The notes beneath the pieces are model-generated. The model saw only the letters and a list, made by a program, of their open reading frames with translations, ran no database searches and had not been told where the DNA came from. Below are positions 41,218-49,417 of a DNA stretch of 64,000 nucleotides, piece by piece (the first letter of the stretch is position 1; each line of letters begins with the position of its first letter). The DNA comes from Streptomyces sp. CB02056 (lineage in GTDB: Bacteria > Actinomycetota > Actinomycetes > Streptomycetales > Streptomycetaceae), in contig NZ_LIPD01000014.1 of the NCBI RefSeq assembly GCF_001905545.1, forward strand, positions 62,001 to 126,000. The letters run 5' to 3'. The translations under genes and the position numbers were made by a program.

Positions 41218-41798
41218 AAACCGCCGAATTCCTCGAAGCCCTGTACGCCAGGCTCCCCGCGGACTCGGTGTCGGTCGCGCCGCTCGGTCGGACGAGCGAG
41301 GTGATGTACGCGCTCCGTCCCGCCGACACCCTCTTCACCGACACCATGGGCGACGTCACCGCGATCTCCCTGGGAATGGCCATGGCGGCGGCCCCGCTGT
41401 CCGTGGTCGGCATCGACACCGACGGCGGTTTCCTGATGAACCTGTCCGTACTCACCGCACTGGGCGACCAGTTGCCGAGGCTCGGCAACTACACGCTGGC
41501 CGTCATCGACAACCACCTGTACGAGTCCGGCGGCGGGCTGCCCAGTCGTGGGACGGCCCTGGACTGGAGCGCGCTCTTCGGCGCCGTCGGACTGAAGTCG
41601 GTCCTCGTCGAAGCGCCGCACCAGGTGCCGGAGGTGCTGCCGCTGTCCGGCACGGTGCTGATCGCCTCCGTGCACAACCGGGCACCCGCACCGGACGCGC
41701 TGAAGACGGTCGACGGCGTCGAGTCCTCGTACCAGGTGGAGCGGGTGCTGGCCGAACGCACCGGGCGAACGCCGAGGCGGCCCGCGCTCAAACCGTGA
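41214..41798 (+). CDS. ThDP-dependent decarboxylase, beta (PP-domain) subunit, apparent ATA start
   Basis: About 194 residues matching the C-terminal half of ComE/phosphonopyruvate decarboxylases: FTDTMGDVTAISLGMAMA, VVGIDTDGGFLMNLSVL (ThDP-diphosphate/Mg loop) and VIDNHLYESGGGLPS. Homology starts right at the alpha stop, but no ATG, GTG, TTG or CTG occurs there in this frame. The best position is ATA in CCATAGAAA, overlapping the TAG by 4 bases with GAGGGG 7 bases upstream. The next in-frame ATG is nearly 100 bases earlier, inside alpha. Alternatives: a minus-one frameshift that fuses alpha and beta, or a sequence error. The end overlaps PRTase C as GTGA. Confidence 0.75.
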   Translation: METAEFLEALYARLPADSVSVAPLGRTSEVMYALRPADTLFTDTMGDVTAISLGMAMAAAPLSVVGIDTDGGFLMNLSVLTALGDQLPRLGNYTLAVIDNHLYESGGGLPSRGTALDWSALFGAVGLKSVLVEAPHQVPEVLPLSGTVLIASVHNRAPAPDALKTVDGVESSYQVERVLAERTGRTPRRPALKP

Positions 41799-42910
41799 CC
41801 CTACCCGTGGAGTTGGTGGATCATCCGGTGAAGTACCTCCTGCACAGCGACGACGCGGCCTGCTACGGCCTGGACCCCGCCGGCTCCCCGACCAGGGTCC
41901 TCGTCTGCTCGACCGCGGCCTCGCGCACCCTCCTCACCGACCCGGCCGTCTCGGGCCACCGGTACCGTTCGCTGCTCGGCACCGCGGTGTCGACCGCGCT
42001 CGACCTGGTGGCGGAGGCCGACCCGGCGGTGGCCGAAGCCCTGGCGACCGAGGCGACGACGGTCGTCACCATCCTGCGCGGGGGCCTCAGTTTCGGCGTC
42101 GACAGCGCGCTGTCGCACCGCTTCGGCTCCCCCGAGGCGGTGAGCTTCGTCGGCACCGACCGGGGAGCCGCCCACCCGCTCGACATCTCGTACGAGCGCT
42201 GGGAGTTCGCCGGGCGGCAGCTGCTGGTGCTCGGGGACATCATCGGCACCGGGGCGACGGTGGAGAAGGTGCTCCGGGCCGCCCGGCAGGCGGCGCACGG
42301 CCGCGGCGCGGAGATCGCCGGCTACCTGGTGCTGACCGTCGGATCCCGGCAGGGCGTGCGGCGCCTGCGGGACTACTTCGCCGAACTGGCCCACCGGGGC
42401 GAGCGGTTCAGCGCCGTCATCGTGGCCCTGGAGGCACTGTTCGAGCTGCCCGACCGCACCCGGCTCGGGCAGGCCTTCCCCCAACTGCCCTTCGACTTCC
42501 TGCGATCCCCCCGCTGGTCGACCCCGGACTTCGAACTGCACCGGCTGGGCCGCCGGGACAGCCTCTTCGAGAAGTGCGCCGTCTACGACGGCGGCGTGCG
42601 CGCCTTCACGCCCGGCGAGCACCGGCGGTTCCGGGCGGACTGGTGGACGGAGGTGCGACGGCGGGGGAGCGCCGCCGGGCTCTCGCTGGCCGACCTGGGC
42701 CGGAGCACCGCCGGACTCGACCGGTACGCCCGGCCCCTGGACGACTGGCTGGAGGGGATCGGCTGGGCGGCGCCGGAGACCGTCCGGCACCTCGGCGTCG
42801 ACCACGCCGAACTCCACGCGCTGGGACGCCGGGCCCACGAGTACGCGGCGACGGCCTCCCTCGACGCCTACGCCGACGCCCGCCTGGCACCCGGGGAGCC
42901 GCCGCGCTGA
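41795..42910 (+). CDS. Phosphoribosyltransferase-like protein C
   Basis: 371 residues. A type I PRTase core spans about residues 30-210: TVVTILRGGLSFGVD, LDISYERWEF, and the PRPP loop LLVLGDIIGTGATVEKVL (Asp then GTGAT). A C-terminal region of about 150 residues (SLFEKCAVYDGGVRAFTPGEHRRF and onward) has no obvious counterpart in housekeeping PRTases. GTG at 41795 overlaps the beta-subunit stop; GTG at 41807 is an alternative. Third PRTase-like protein of the cluster and the one closest to GTP cyclohydrolase. Confidence 0.72.
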   Translation: MTLPVELVDHPVKYLLHSDDAACYGLDPAGSPTRVLVCSTAASRTLLTDPAVSGHRYRSLLGTAVSTALDLVAEADPAVAEALATEATTVVTILRGGLSFGVDSALSHRFGSPEAVSFVGTDRGAAHPLDISYERWEFAGRQLLVLGDIIGTGATVEKVLRAARQAAHGRGAEIAGYLVLTVGSRQGVRRLRDYFAELAHRGERFSAVIVALEALFELPDRTRLGQAFPQLPFDFLRSPRWSTPDFELHRLGRRDSLFEKCAVYDGGVRAFTPGEHRRFRADWWTEVRRRGSAAGLSLADLGRSTAGLDRYARPLDDWLEGIGWAAPETVRHLGVDHAELHALGRRAHEYAATASLDAYADARLAPGEPPR

Positions 42911-43014
42911 GCACCGCCGACGGTCTTCAACCTCCCACCCCACCAGAAGACTTCGCCGGAGCCCCGGCGAGGCCGGCGGCGGAGTCCGCCGGACGGACCG
43001 AGAACGGAGACCAC

Positions 43015-43548
43015 ATGACGATCGCCGAGTGGCTACGGGACAACGTCACCACGGACAAGCGGGCCCTGGACTGGTACACCGAGCCCGAGTGCGAGCCCCG
43101 CATCGTCCGCGCGTACCGGGAGCTGCTGAGCGGCTACGAGACCGACACCTCCAAGATCCTCAAGACGACCGTCCTGGTCGAGGGCGACCACCAGGGCGTC
43201 GTCCGGGTGCACGACATCAACTACTACTCGATCTGCGCCCACCACTTCCTGCCCTTCTACGGCAAGGTCGACATCACCTACGTCCCCGGCAACCGGATCC
43301 TGGGGCTCGGCAAGTTCCCGCGCCTGGTCCAGGCCTTCAGCAAGCGGTTCCAGATCCAGGAGCACCTGGTGAAGGACATCGCCGAGGAGATCATGGCCTC
43401 CGGCGGGGCCCGCGCCGTCCGCGTGGAGTCCAGCGGCCGGCACATGTGCATGTGCAGCCGCGGCCCGTCCGACCAGACCGTCATCACCGACACGACGTAC
43501 GTGACCGGTGACGTCGAGCTGCTGACGGCCTACGGCCCGCAGCACTGA
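43015..43548 (+). CDS. GTP cyclohydrolase I (FolE-like)
   Basis: 177 residues; opens GTP to 7,8-dihydroneopterin triphosphate. Zinc and catalytic residues are visible: Cys and His in SICAHHFLPFYGKVDITYVP, and the second Cys in MCMCSRG; LGLGKFPRLVQAFSKRFQIQEHL is the substrate-binding helix. It is shorter than usual FolE and diverged around the CMCSRGPS loop, so probably a cluster-specific paralogue rather than the folate gene. ATG after GGAGACC. Dihydroneopterin triphosphate would feed a pterin, or a 7-deazapurine if QueD/E/C exist elsewhere. Followed by a strong hairpin. Confidence 0.9.
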   Translation: MTIAEWLRDNVTTDKRALDWYTEPECEPRIVRAYRELLSGYETDTSKILKTTVLVEGDHQGVVRVHDINYYSICAHHFLPFYGKVDITYVPGNRILGLGKFPRLVQAFSKRFQIQEHLVKDIAEEIMASGGARAVRVESSGRHMCMCSRGPSDQTVITDTTYVTGDVELLTAYGPQH

Positions 43549-43551
43549 CGC

Positions 43552-43600
43552 GTCGTGTGATGGGAGGGTGCCGACTCCTCCTCCCCTCTCATCACACGAC
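43552..43600 (+). terminator. Long hairpin between GTP cyclohydrolase and MFS genes
   Basis: GTCGTGTGATGGGAGGG pairs with CCCTCTCATCACACGAC (16 of 17, the odd pair being G-T) around a 15-base loop. It begins 3 bases after the cyclohydrolase stop and ends about 50 bases before the MFS start. A terminator, or a partial terminator/attenuator within the operon. Confidence 0.65.
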
Positions 43601-43652
43601 CGGCCGGTGCCGGCCCGCCCGTCAGCCCGTCCACTTCCCTGGAGAGCGAACC

Positions 43653-44963
43653 ATGCGCAAGAACGGTGTCGCGCGCCGCGAGAGCACCGGGTCACCGTGG
43701 CCGGCCATCGTGACCACCTGGCTCTCCGGGGTCTTCGCCGCCTTCGGGCTGGGCGCGCTCTCCCCGCTCGGGTCCGAGATCCGAGGGGACCTGCACCTCT
43801 CCCTCGGCCAGTTCGCCTGGGCGACCTCCAGCATCACCGCGGTGAGCGCCGTCCTCGGCGTCCCCGCCGGGTGGTGGATCAGCCGGCTCGACGCCCGGAA
43901 GGCGCTGGCCGGCGGGCTCGTCCTCACCACCCTGTCCGTGGCGGCGACGGCCTTCGCGGGCAGCTGGTCGCCGCTGCTGGCGGCGCGCACCGCGCAGGGC
44001 TTCGGCTACCTCCTGGTCTTCGTGGGCGGGCCGATCATGCTGACCCGGCTGGCCGAGGGGCGGGCGCAGGCCACGGCGCTGGCGCTGTGGGGCACCTGCG
44101 TCCCCACCGGGCTCGCCCTGGCCACCGCCCTGGGGGGAGCGGTCAGCGGCGCGATCGGCTGGCGCGGCTGGATGGGCGCGACCGCGCTCCTCCCGCTCGT
44201 GCTGGCGGTCGCGGTCGGCGCCACCCGCCCCGCCGCCGCCCGCGCGCCGACGGCGGACCCGGCCGCCGAGGGCACCGGAGCGCCACCCCCGCGGACCGGC
44301 TGGATCCCCCCGGTGCTCTTCGCGCTGAGCTTCGCCTGCGTCTGCCTGGCCGGGGTCGCGATCGTCGTGCTGCTGCCCACGTTCCTGACGGAGGAACGCG
44401 GCGCGTCCACGGCCACCGCCGGCGTCGTCGCCGCAGTGGTCTCCCTCGGCAGCGTGCTCGGCAGCGCGCTCAGCGGGCTGCTGCTGCGCCGGGGCGTCGG
44501 GCTGCTCGCGATGACTCCGGTGCTGGCCCTGCTGCCCGTCTCGGCGCTCCTGGTCTTCGCGCTGAGCCTCCCCGTGGTGGCCGTGATGGTCCTGGCCTGC
44601 GTCGGCCTGGTGGTCGACGGGGTGATGATCTCCGCGATGTTCGCGGCGGTGCCGCGGATCGCCGGCAGCCCCCGGCGCGCCGACGTCACCAACGGGCTGG
44701 TCGCCCAGCTCGGCAGCCTCGGCACGCTGGTCGGGCCGCCGGCCTTCAGCCTGGCCGTGGACGGCGCCGGATGGGCCGGTGCCGGGCTGGCCGCGCTGGC
44801 CTTCACGGTGGTCGGCGTCGCGCTGCTCCTGGCGGTCTCCCTGCCCGCGCCGCGCGGTCCCGCCCGACCCCGGTCACGCGGCGGGCAGGCGGAGGCGGAG
44901 GCGGCGGGGGACCGGGCGGCGGTACCGTACGGAGGACCCGGCGGAAGGGATCTCACGTCATGA
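43653..44963 (+). CDS. MFS transporter of the biosynthetic cluster
   Basis: 436-residue major facilitator with about 12 hydrophobic helices, related to CynX/NarK-type carriers (GVPAGWWISRLDARKAL as the loop motif after helix 2; LAARTAQGFGYLLVFVGGPI). It ends in a charged tail. Probably the product exporter or a precursor importer. GGAGAG precedes the ATG. Its stop overlaps the next HAD gene as ATGA, tying it to the cluster. Confidence 0.85.
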   Translation: MRKNGVARRESTGSPWPAIVTTWLSGVFAAFGLGALSPLGSEIRGDLHLSLGQFAWATSSITAVSAVLGVPAGWWISRLDARKALAGGLVLTTLSVAATAFAGSWSPLLAARTAQGFGYLLVFVGGPIMLTRLAEGRAQATALALWGTCVPTGLALATALGGAVSGAIGWRGWMGATALLPLVLAVAVGATRPAAARAPTADPAAEGTGAPPPRTGWIPPVLFALSFACVCLAGVAIVVLLPTFLTEERGASTATAGVVAAVVSLGSVLGSALSGLLLRRGVGLLAMTPVLALLPVSALLVFALSLPVVAVMVLACVGLVVDGVMISAMFAAVPRIAGSPRRADVTNGLVAQLGSLGTLVGPPAFSLAVDGAGWAGAGLAALAFTVVGVALLLAVSLPAPRGPARPRSRGGQAEAEAAGDRAAVPYGGPGGRDLTS

Positions 44964-45628
44964 CGTCCGGAACGCGTGCGGGCCGCGGGCCCCGCGTCGT
45001 CCTCTTCGACCTGGACGACACCCTGGTGGTGACCGCGGAGGTCAAGTGGGCCCACCACAAGGCGGTCGCCCGGCGGTTCTACGGGATCGACCTGACGGAC
45101 GCCGAGCTGGCGCTGCACTGGGGCAAGCCCTTCGACGCGATGATCCGCGCCCTCTACCGCGACAGCGACACCCTGGAGCGGATGCGCGAGGCGAACCTCT
45201 CGCTGGAGGAGGAGTTCCTCAAACGGCCCCTCCCCGGCGCCGTCGAGGTCGTCCACGAGCTCTGGCGCCGGAGCGTCGGCGTCGGCGTCGTCACGTCCAC
45301 CAACCGCCTCTCGGCCCTCCGGGACGTCGAACGGATCGGGCTGCGGACGGACCGGCTGGTCCTGCTCCAGGGAGCGGACGACAGCCCCCACCACAAACCG
45401 GACCCCCGGGTGTTCGACGCCGCGCTGGCGACGCTGAGCGGAAGGGGGGTCGGGGTGGACGACGTCTGGTACGTGGGCGACGCCCTCATCGACCTCGCGG
45501 CGGCCACCGGGGCCGGGCTGCGCTTCGTCGGCGTCGCCACCGGCTTCCACACGCGCGAGGACTTCGAACGGGCCGGTGCCGAGCACGTCCTCGACGACGT
45601 ACGGCAGCTGCCCGACCTGCTGCCCTGA
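44960..45628 (+). CDS. HAD-family phosphatase
   Basis: 222-residue HAD subfamily I enzyme with all motifs intact: VVLFDLDDTLVVT (nucleophile DxD), VVTSTNRLS (motif II Thr), HHKPDPRVF (Lys) and YVGDALIDLAAATGAG (acidic motif IV). A helical cap lies between motifs I and II. Likely a phosphatase for a small phosphorylated metabolite; in this operon it might remove the phosphate left after Nudix cleavage of dihydroneopterin triphosphate, or a ribose 5-phosphate. The ATG overlaps the MFS stop; GGAAGGGA is upstream. Confidence 0.87.
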   Translation: MTSGTRAGRGPRVVLFDLDDTLVVTAEVKWAHHKAVARRFYGIDLTDAELALHWGKPFDAMIRALYRDSDTLERMREANLSLEEEFLKRPLPGAVEVVHELWRRSVGVGVVTSTNRLSALRDVERIGLRTDRLVLLQGADDSPHHKPDPRVFDAALATLSGRGVGVDDVWYVGDALIDLAAATGAGLRFVGVATGFHTREDFERAGAEHVLDDVRQLPDLLP

Positions 45629-45698
45629 CCGGGGCGGCGCACCCCGCCCACCGGCGTCCACCGGCGTCCGTGGGCGTCTACCAGCGCGGAAGGCCAGG

Positions 45699-46304
45699 AT
45701 GAACATCGAGACGCTACACCCGGCCCCGGACACCTACGCGGAGTACTGCGTGCTCTGCCGGGGCGGCCCCGTCACCTGGACCACGGCCGGGGGCAGGCGG
45801 GAGGTCCGCTGCGGCAACTGCGGTGGGCGCAGCGCCCGGGCCATCGTCATCGACCCCGGCCTCTCCTGGTGGTCCGCCGAGGACGGCGAGTACTGGCACG
45901 AGACCGCGGCGGTCTTCGTCCGCGATCCGGCGGACAGGTTCCTGCTCTTCCAACGCGTCGCGTTCCCCTACGCGTTGACGGTCCCGGCCGGCCATGTGGA
46001 CCGGGACGAGGACCCGGCCGACGCCGCGGCCCGCGAACTGCGCGAGGAGGTCGGCCTGACCGCCGGCGACCGGCTCCGGTTCGTCGCCACGTTCCCGATC
46101 CCGGGAGACTCCTGCCGACGCGGATCCGACGCCCACGTCTGGCACGTGTACCTGCTGACGGTGCCGGACGGGGGCCGCGTCACCGTCAACGAGGAGGGCG
46201 AGGCGCCCCGTTGGCTCACGCTGGACGAAGCGCTGGCGGCCGACCTGACCCACGCCGTGCGGCAGGTCGTCACCACCTGTACGGAGCAACTGCTGGACGG
46301 CTGA
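45699..46304 (+). CDS. Nudix hydrolase with N-terminal zinc ribbon
   Basis: 201 residues. Two CxxC pairs near the N-terminus (YCVLCRGG and CGNCGG) form a probable zinc ribbon. The Nudix box then matches the consensus exactly (Gly of GHVDRDE through RELREEVGL). It would hydrolyse a nucleoside-diphosphate-linked or nucleotide triphosphate substrate with Mg. With GTP cyclohydrolase in the same operon, dihydroneopterin triphosphate pyrophosphatase is an attractive role, as for bacterial NudB. The ATG follows GGAAGG. Confidence 0.87.
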   Translation: MNIETLHPAPDTYAEYCVLCRGGPVTWTTAGGRREVRCGNCGGRSARAIVIDPGLSWWSAEDGEYWHETAAVFVRDPADRFLLFQRVAFPYALTVPAGHVDRDEDPADAAARELREEVGLTAGDRLRFVATFPIPGDSCRRGSDAHVWHVYLLTVPDGGRVTVNEEGEAPRWLTLDEALAADLTHAVRQVVTTCTEQLLDG

Positions 46305-46373
46305 GGGCCGGTGGGGGCGGTATCCTCGGGGACCGGCCGGAGCAACCGGTCGGAGCAACAGGAGGACTGGTCC

Positions 46374-46775
46374 ATGGCGGCGCTCATCGACAAGGTGGCG
46401 TGGATCCACCTGGAGAACGGCCTGGTGCTGAGCACGCGTTCCCACGGCAAGGACGCCTACTACCTGCCCGGGGGGAAGCGCGAGCCGGGGGAGAGCGACC
46501 TCGACACGCTGTGCCGGGAGATCGAGGAGGAGCTGTCCGTCGCCGTCGTACGGGACTCGGCCGCCCTGCTGGGCGTCTTCGAGGCCCAGGCCCACGGGCA
46601 CGGCCAGGGCGTGGTCGTCCGCATGACCTGCTACACCGCCGCGTACGAGGGGGTGCTCGCGCCGGCCAGTGAGATCGCCGAGCTGGTGTGGCTCACCTAC
46701 GCCGACCGGCACCGGACGTCCCCCGTGGACCGGATCATCTTCGACCGGCTGCGGGCCGACGGGCTGCTGCGCTGA
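46374..46775 (+). CDS. Small Nudix hydrolase
   Basis: 133 residues, a bare Nudix domain. The box is GGKREPGESDLDTL then REIEEELSV: the metal-binding Glu residues are present but the late Gly of REUxEExGU is Ser. YYLPGGKREPGE is the typical entry strand. Two Nudix genes in tandem suggest sequential or alternative pyrophosphate hydrolyses, or one acting on NDP-sugars. GGAGG precedes the ATG. Last gene of the plus-strand arm; it ends one base from the convergent acyltransferase gene. Confidence 0.87.
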   Translation: MAALIDKVAWIHLENGLVLSTRSHGKDAYYLPGGKREPGESDLDTLCREIEEELSVAVVRDSAALLGVFEAQAHGHGQGVVVRMTCYTAAYEGVLAPASEIAELVWLTYADRHRTSPVDRIIFDRLRADGLLR

Positions 46776-46776
46776 C

Positions 46777-48141
46777 CTACGTTCTTTCCAACGCGTCCTC
46801 CAGGAGGCCGAGTTGGTCGCCCAGCGCGTCCCCCAGCCCGTCCAGCGGGGCGAGCAGGGAACGGTCCCCCACCAGGCCCAGGTTCAACCGGCCGCCCGCC
46901 GAGCGGGCCGCGATGAACAGGCCGACCCCGTGGCAGACGCTGCCCAGCGGGTGGATCGTCTCCAACGGGCAGCCGGCGAAGTACATCCGCTGCGCGGAGC
47001 CGGGGATGTTCGACACCACGACGTTGTACGGGGGGCGGGTCGCGCCACCCAGGCCCAGCACGTTCTGCGCGACGAACGGCCAGGTGAACAGGGCCCCGTA
47101 GAGCCCGGTGGAGCCCTTCGGCAGCTCGCCCAGCTCCCGTTTGGCCAGCGCGCTGGACCGGGCCACGGCGCGCAGCCGCTCCAGCGGGTCGGCCACGTCG
47201 GTGCCGAGGCTCATGACCGTCATGGCGAAGGAGTTGGCGGTGGACGCGTCGCCCGCCTCCCTCGTCGAGACGGGGGTGCCAGCGGTCAGGGACCGCGCCG
47301 GAAGCGCCCCGGCCGCGGCCAGGCACTGCCGGAGGGCGCCCCCGCACACCGCCAGCAGGACGTCGTTGACGGTCGTTCCGGCGTCCTTCGCCACCGCCCG
47401 GAACCGGTCGAACTCGTAGCTGCGGGTGATCACTTGGCGCTGCCGCCCGACGGCGGCGTTCAGCGGGGAGCGCGGGACCAGGAACGGCACCGCGCGGGTG
47501 CGGTCGGCCCTGGCCCGCACGCCCCGAGCCATGGTCCTGGCGGCCCGGCCGAGGCCCAGCGCGGTGGCCGCGAGCCCGCGGGCCGTCGGTCCGGCTGCCC
47601 CGGTGCTGTGGTCGGCGGGGGCGGCGATGCTCCACAGCGGGCGCAGCCCCTCGTCCCGCGGATCGGCGCTCAGCATGCGCCGCAGGCGCTGTTGGACGCC
47701 GAGCCCGTCCGTGAGCGCGTGGTGCACCTTGACGTACAGGGCGAACCGGCCGTCCGCCAGGCCCTCGATCAGATGGCACTCCCACAGCGGCCGCGTGGTG
47801 TCGAGCGGCCGGGCGTGCAACCGGGAGACCAGGTCGGTCAGTTCGCGCTCGCCGCCGGGCACGGGCAGCGCGGAGCGGCGCAGGTGGTACGACCGGTCGA
47901 CGTCCTTCCCGGCGAGCACCTCCCAGGTGCCGTCTAAGGCCCCCCAGCGTGCGTGGCGCGGCCGGAAGGTGAAGGGGGCCGCGACGGGCGCGGCGACGAG
48001 CCGCTCGAACAGGCGCTGTACGTACGGCCCGGGCTCGGCACCGGCGGGCGGCCCGAAGGTGGCCAGGAGCGCCACGTGCTGGGGAGTGGTGGCGGACTCC
48101 AAGGCGAGAAAGACCCGGTCGGGCATCCTGATCCTGGCCAC
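46777..48141 (-). CDS. Wax ester synthase/diacylglycerol acyltransferase (WS/DGAT)
   Basis: Membrane-associated acyltransferase of 454 residues that joins acyl-CoA to a fatty alcohol or diacylglycerol. The catalytic motif HHALTDG (HHxxxDG) is in VKVHHALTDGLG; FRPRHARWG near the N-terminus, the later NDVLLAVCGGALR, and the C-terminal NVVVSNIPGS are all WS/DGAT landmarks (PLW, ND, NVP/NIPG motifs). The GTG start has AGGAGGGG upstream. It is the storage-lipid enzyme typical of actinobacteria and probably not part of the adjacent cluster. Confidence 0.92.
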   Translation of the reverse strand: MARIRMPDRVFLALESATTPQHVALLATFGPPAGAEPGPYVQRLFERLVAAPVAAPFTFRPRHARWGALDGTWEVLAGKDVDRSYHLRRSALPVPGGERELTDLVSRLHARPLDTTRPLWECHLIEGLADGRFALYVKVHHALTDGLGVQQRLRRMLSADPRDEGLRPLWSIAAPADHSTGAAGPTARGLAATALGLGRAARTMARGVRARADRTRAVPFLVPRSPLNAAVGRQRQVITRSYEFDRFRAVAKDAGTTVNDVLLAVCGGALRQCLAAAGALPARSLTAGTPVSTREAGDASTANSFAMTVMSLGTDVADPLERLRAVARSSALAKRELGELPKGSTGLYGALFTWPFVAQNVLGLGGATRPPYNVVVSNIPGSAQRMYFAGCPLETIHPLGSVCHGVGLFIAARSAGGRLNLGLVGDRSLLAPLDGLGDALGDQLGLLEDALERT

Positions 48142-48420
48142 AGCACCCCTCCTGTCCGCGTCCGGTCACCAGTCTGGTGGCGGCGGCACCGCCGGACAAG
48201 AGCGCGCCGTCGGACAGGGACGCGCGGCCGGACAGGGACGCACGGCCGACGACCCGACGCTCCGGGAACGCACCAGTCTCCGCGCCCGGCCCCGCCGCTG
48301 TCAGTCCGTATGGTTCCGGATTCCGCGCCCCCCGGCGGGTGGCTACCGTCCGAACCGTCCGAACGACGGACATCCGGCGGTCGCGGACCGGCCGCCGACA
48401 CGCGCCCTCAGGAGGTCACG

Positions 48421-49404
48421 GTGACCGCGAACCACCCCACCCGCAGGAGCATCCTCAAGTCCGCCGGCGGGCTCGGCGCCGCGCTGGCGCTCGGCGGCGC
48501 GAGCGTCCTCGCGACGGCCTCGACCGCCCACGCCGCCGACGACGGCTTCGGCCTGCACATCACCGACCGCGGCGAGGCCGACGCCCGGATGTGGTACTAC
48601 CGCTTCCACACCGCCGAGATCGGCTGGGACCCGGCCGTCAACGTGCTGCTCCCCGACGACTACCACACCAGCGGGCGCACCTACCCCGTCCTCTACCTCC
48701 TGCACGGCGGCCTCCAGGACTTCATCGAGTTCGACCGCCAGGGCGTCCGCGACTGGACCATCGGCAAGCCCCTGATCGTGGTGATGCCCGACGGCGGGCA
48801 GGCCGGCTGGTACTCCAACCCGGTCAGCACCAACGTCGGCCCCCGCAACTGGGAGTCCTTCCACATCAACCAGCTGATCCCGTGGGTCGACGCCAACTTC
48901 CGCACCTTCGCCGAGCCCGAGGGCCGCGCCGTCTCCGGCTTCTCCATGGGCGGCTTCGGCGCCCTGAAGTACGCGGCCAAGTACTGGGGCCACTTCGCCT
49001 CGGTCAGCGCCCACTCCGGCCCGGCCAGCCTGCGCCGCGACAACGGCGCGGTCGTCCACTGGGCCAACGTCTCCGCCGCCGTCAAGGACCTGGCCGGCGG
49101 CACCATCTACGGCGCGCCGCTGTGGGACCAGGCCAGGGTGACCGCCGACAACCCGGTCGAGCGCCTGGAGAGCTACCGCAACAAGCGGATCTTCCTGGTC
49201 GCCGGCACCAGCCCCGACCCGACCAACCCCTTCGACACCTTCAACGAGACCGCGGTGCTGGCCGGGCAGCGGGAGTTCCGCGCCCTGCTCGACGGCGCCG
49301 GCATCCCGTACGAGGCCCACGAGGAGTCGGGCGGGCACTTCATCCGGCCCGACATGATGCGGCGCGACATCGACGGCATCATCGGCCGCCTCCGCAAGGC
49401 GTGA
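48421..49404 (+). CDS. Tat-exported alpha/beta-hydrolase esterase (antigen 85/esterase D type)
   Basis: 327 residues. A Tat signal (TRRSILKSAGG, then a hydrophobic core to AHA) leads to a mature domain with the alpha/beta-hydrolase layout: VLYLLHGG (oxyanion hole), nucleophile Ser in GFSMGGFGALKYA, and His in SGGHFIRPD. It resembles bacterial Esterase D and mycolyltransferase-fold proteins (tributyrin-type esterase). The GTG start has GGAGG 6 bases upstream; the frame upstream is open only by GC bias. It lies 13 bases before the M23 peptidase gene, in a run of exported proteins. Confidence 0.88.
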   Translation: MTANHPTRRSILKSAGGLGAALALGGASVLATASTAHAADDGFGLHITDRGEADARMWYYRFHTAEIGWDPAVNVLLPDDYHTSGRTYPVLYLLHGGLQDFIEFDRQGVRDWTIGKPLIVVMPDGGQAGWYSNPVSTNVGPRNWESFHINQLIPWVDANFRTFAEPEGRAVSGFSMGGFGALKYAAKYWGHFASVSAHSGPASLRRDNGAVVHWANVSAAVKDLAGGTIYGAPLWDQARVTADNPVERLESYRNKRIFLVAGTSPDPTNPFDTFNETAVLAGQREFRALLDGAGIPYEAHEESGGHFIRPDMMRRDIDGIIGRLRKA

Positions 49405-49417
49405 GGGGGCCGCACCG

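Noticed and set aside
40708..41798. Phosphonate biosynthesis, from the phosphonopyruvate-decarboxylase-like pair
   Set aside because: No phosphoenolpyruvate mutase gene is present in the window, which a phosphonate pathway requires; the substrate is probably another 2-oxo acid.
43015..43548. Housekeeping folE of folate synthesis
   Set aside because: No other folate genes (folP, folB, folK, ftsH) are near; it is short and lies in a specialised operon.
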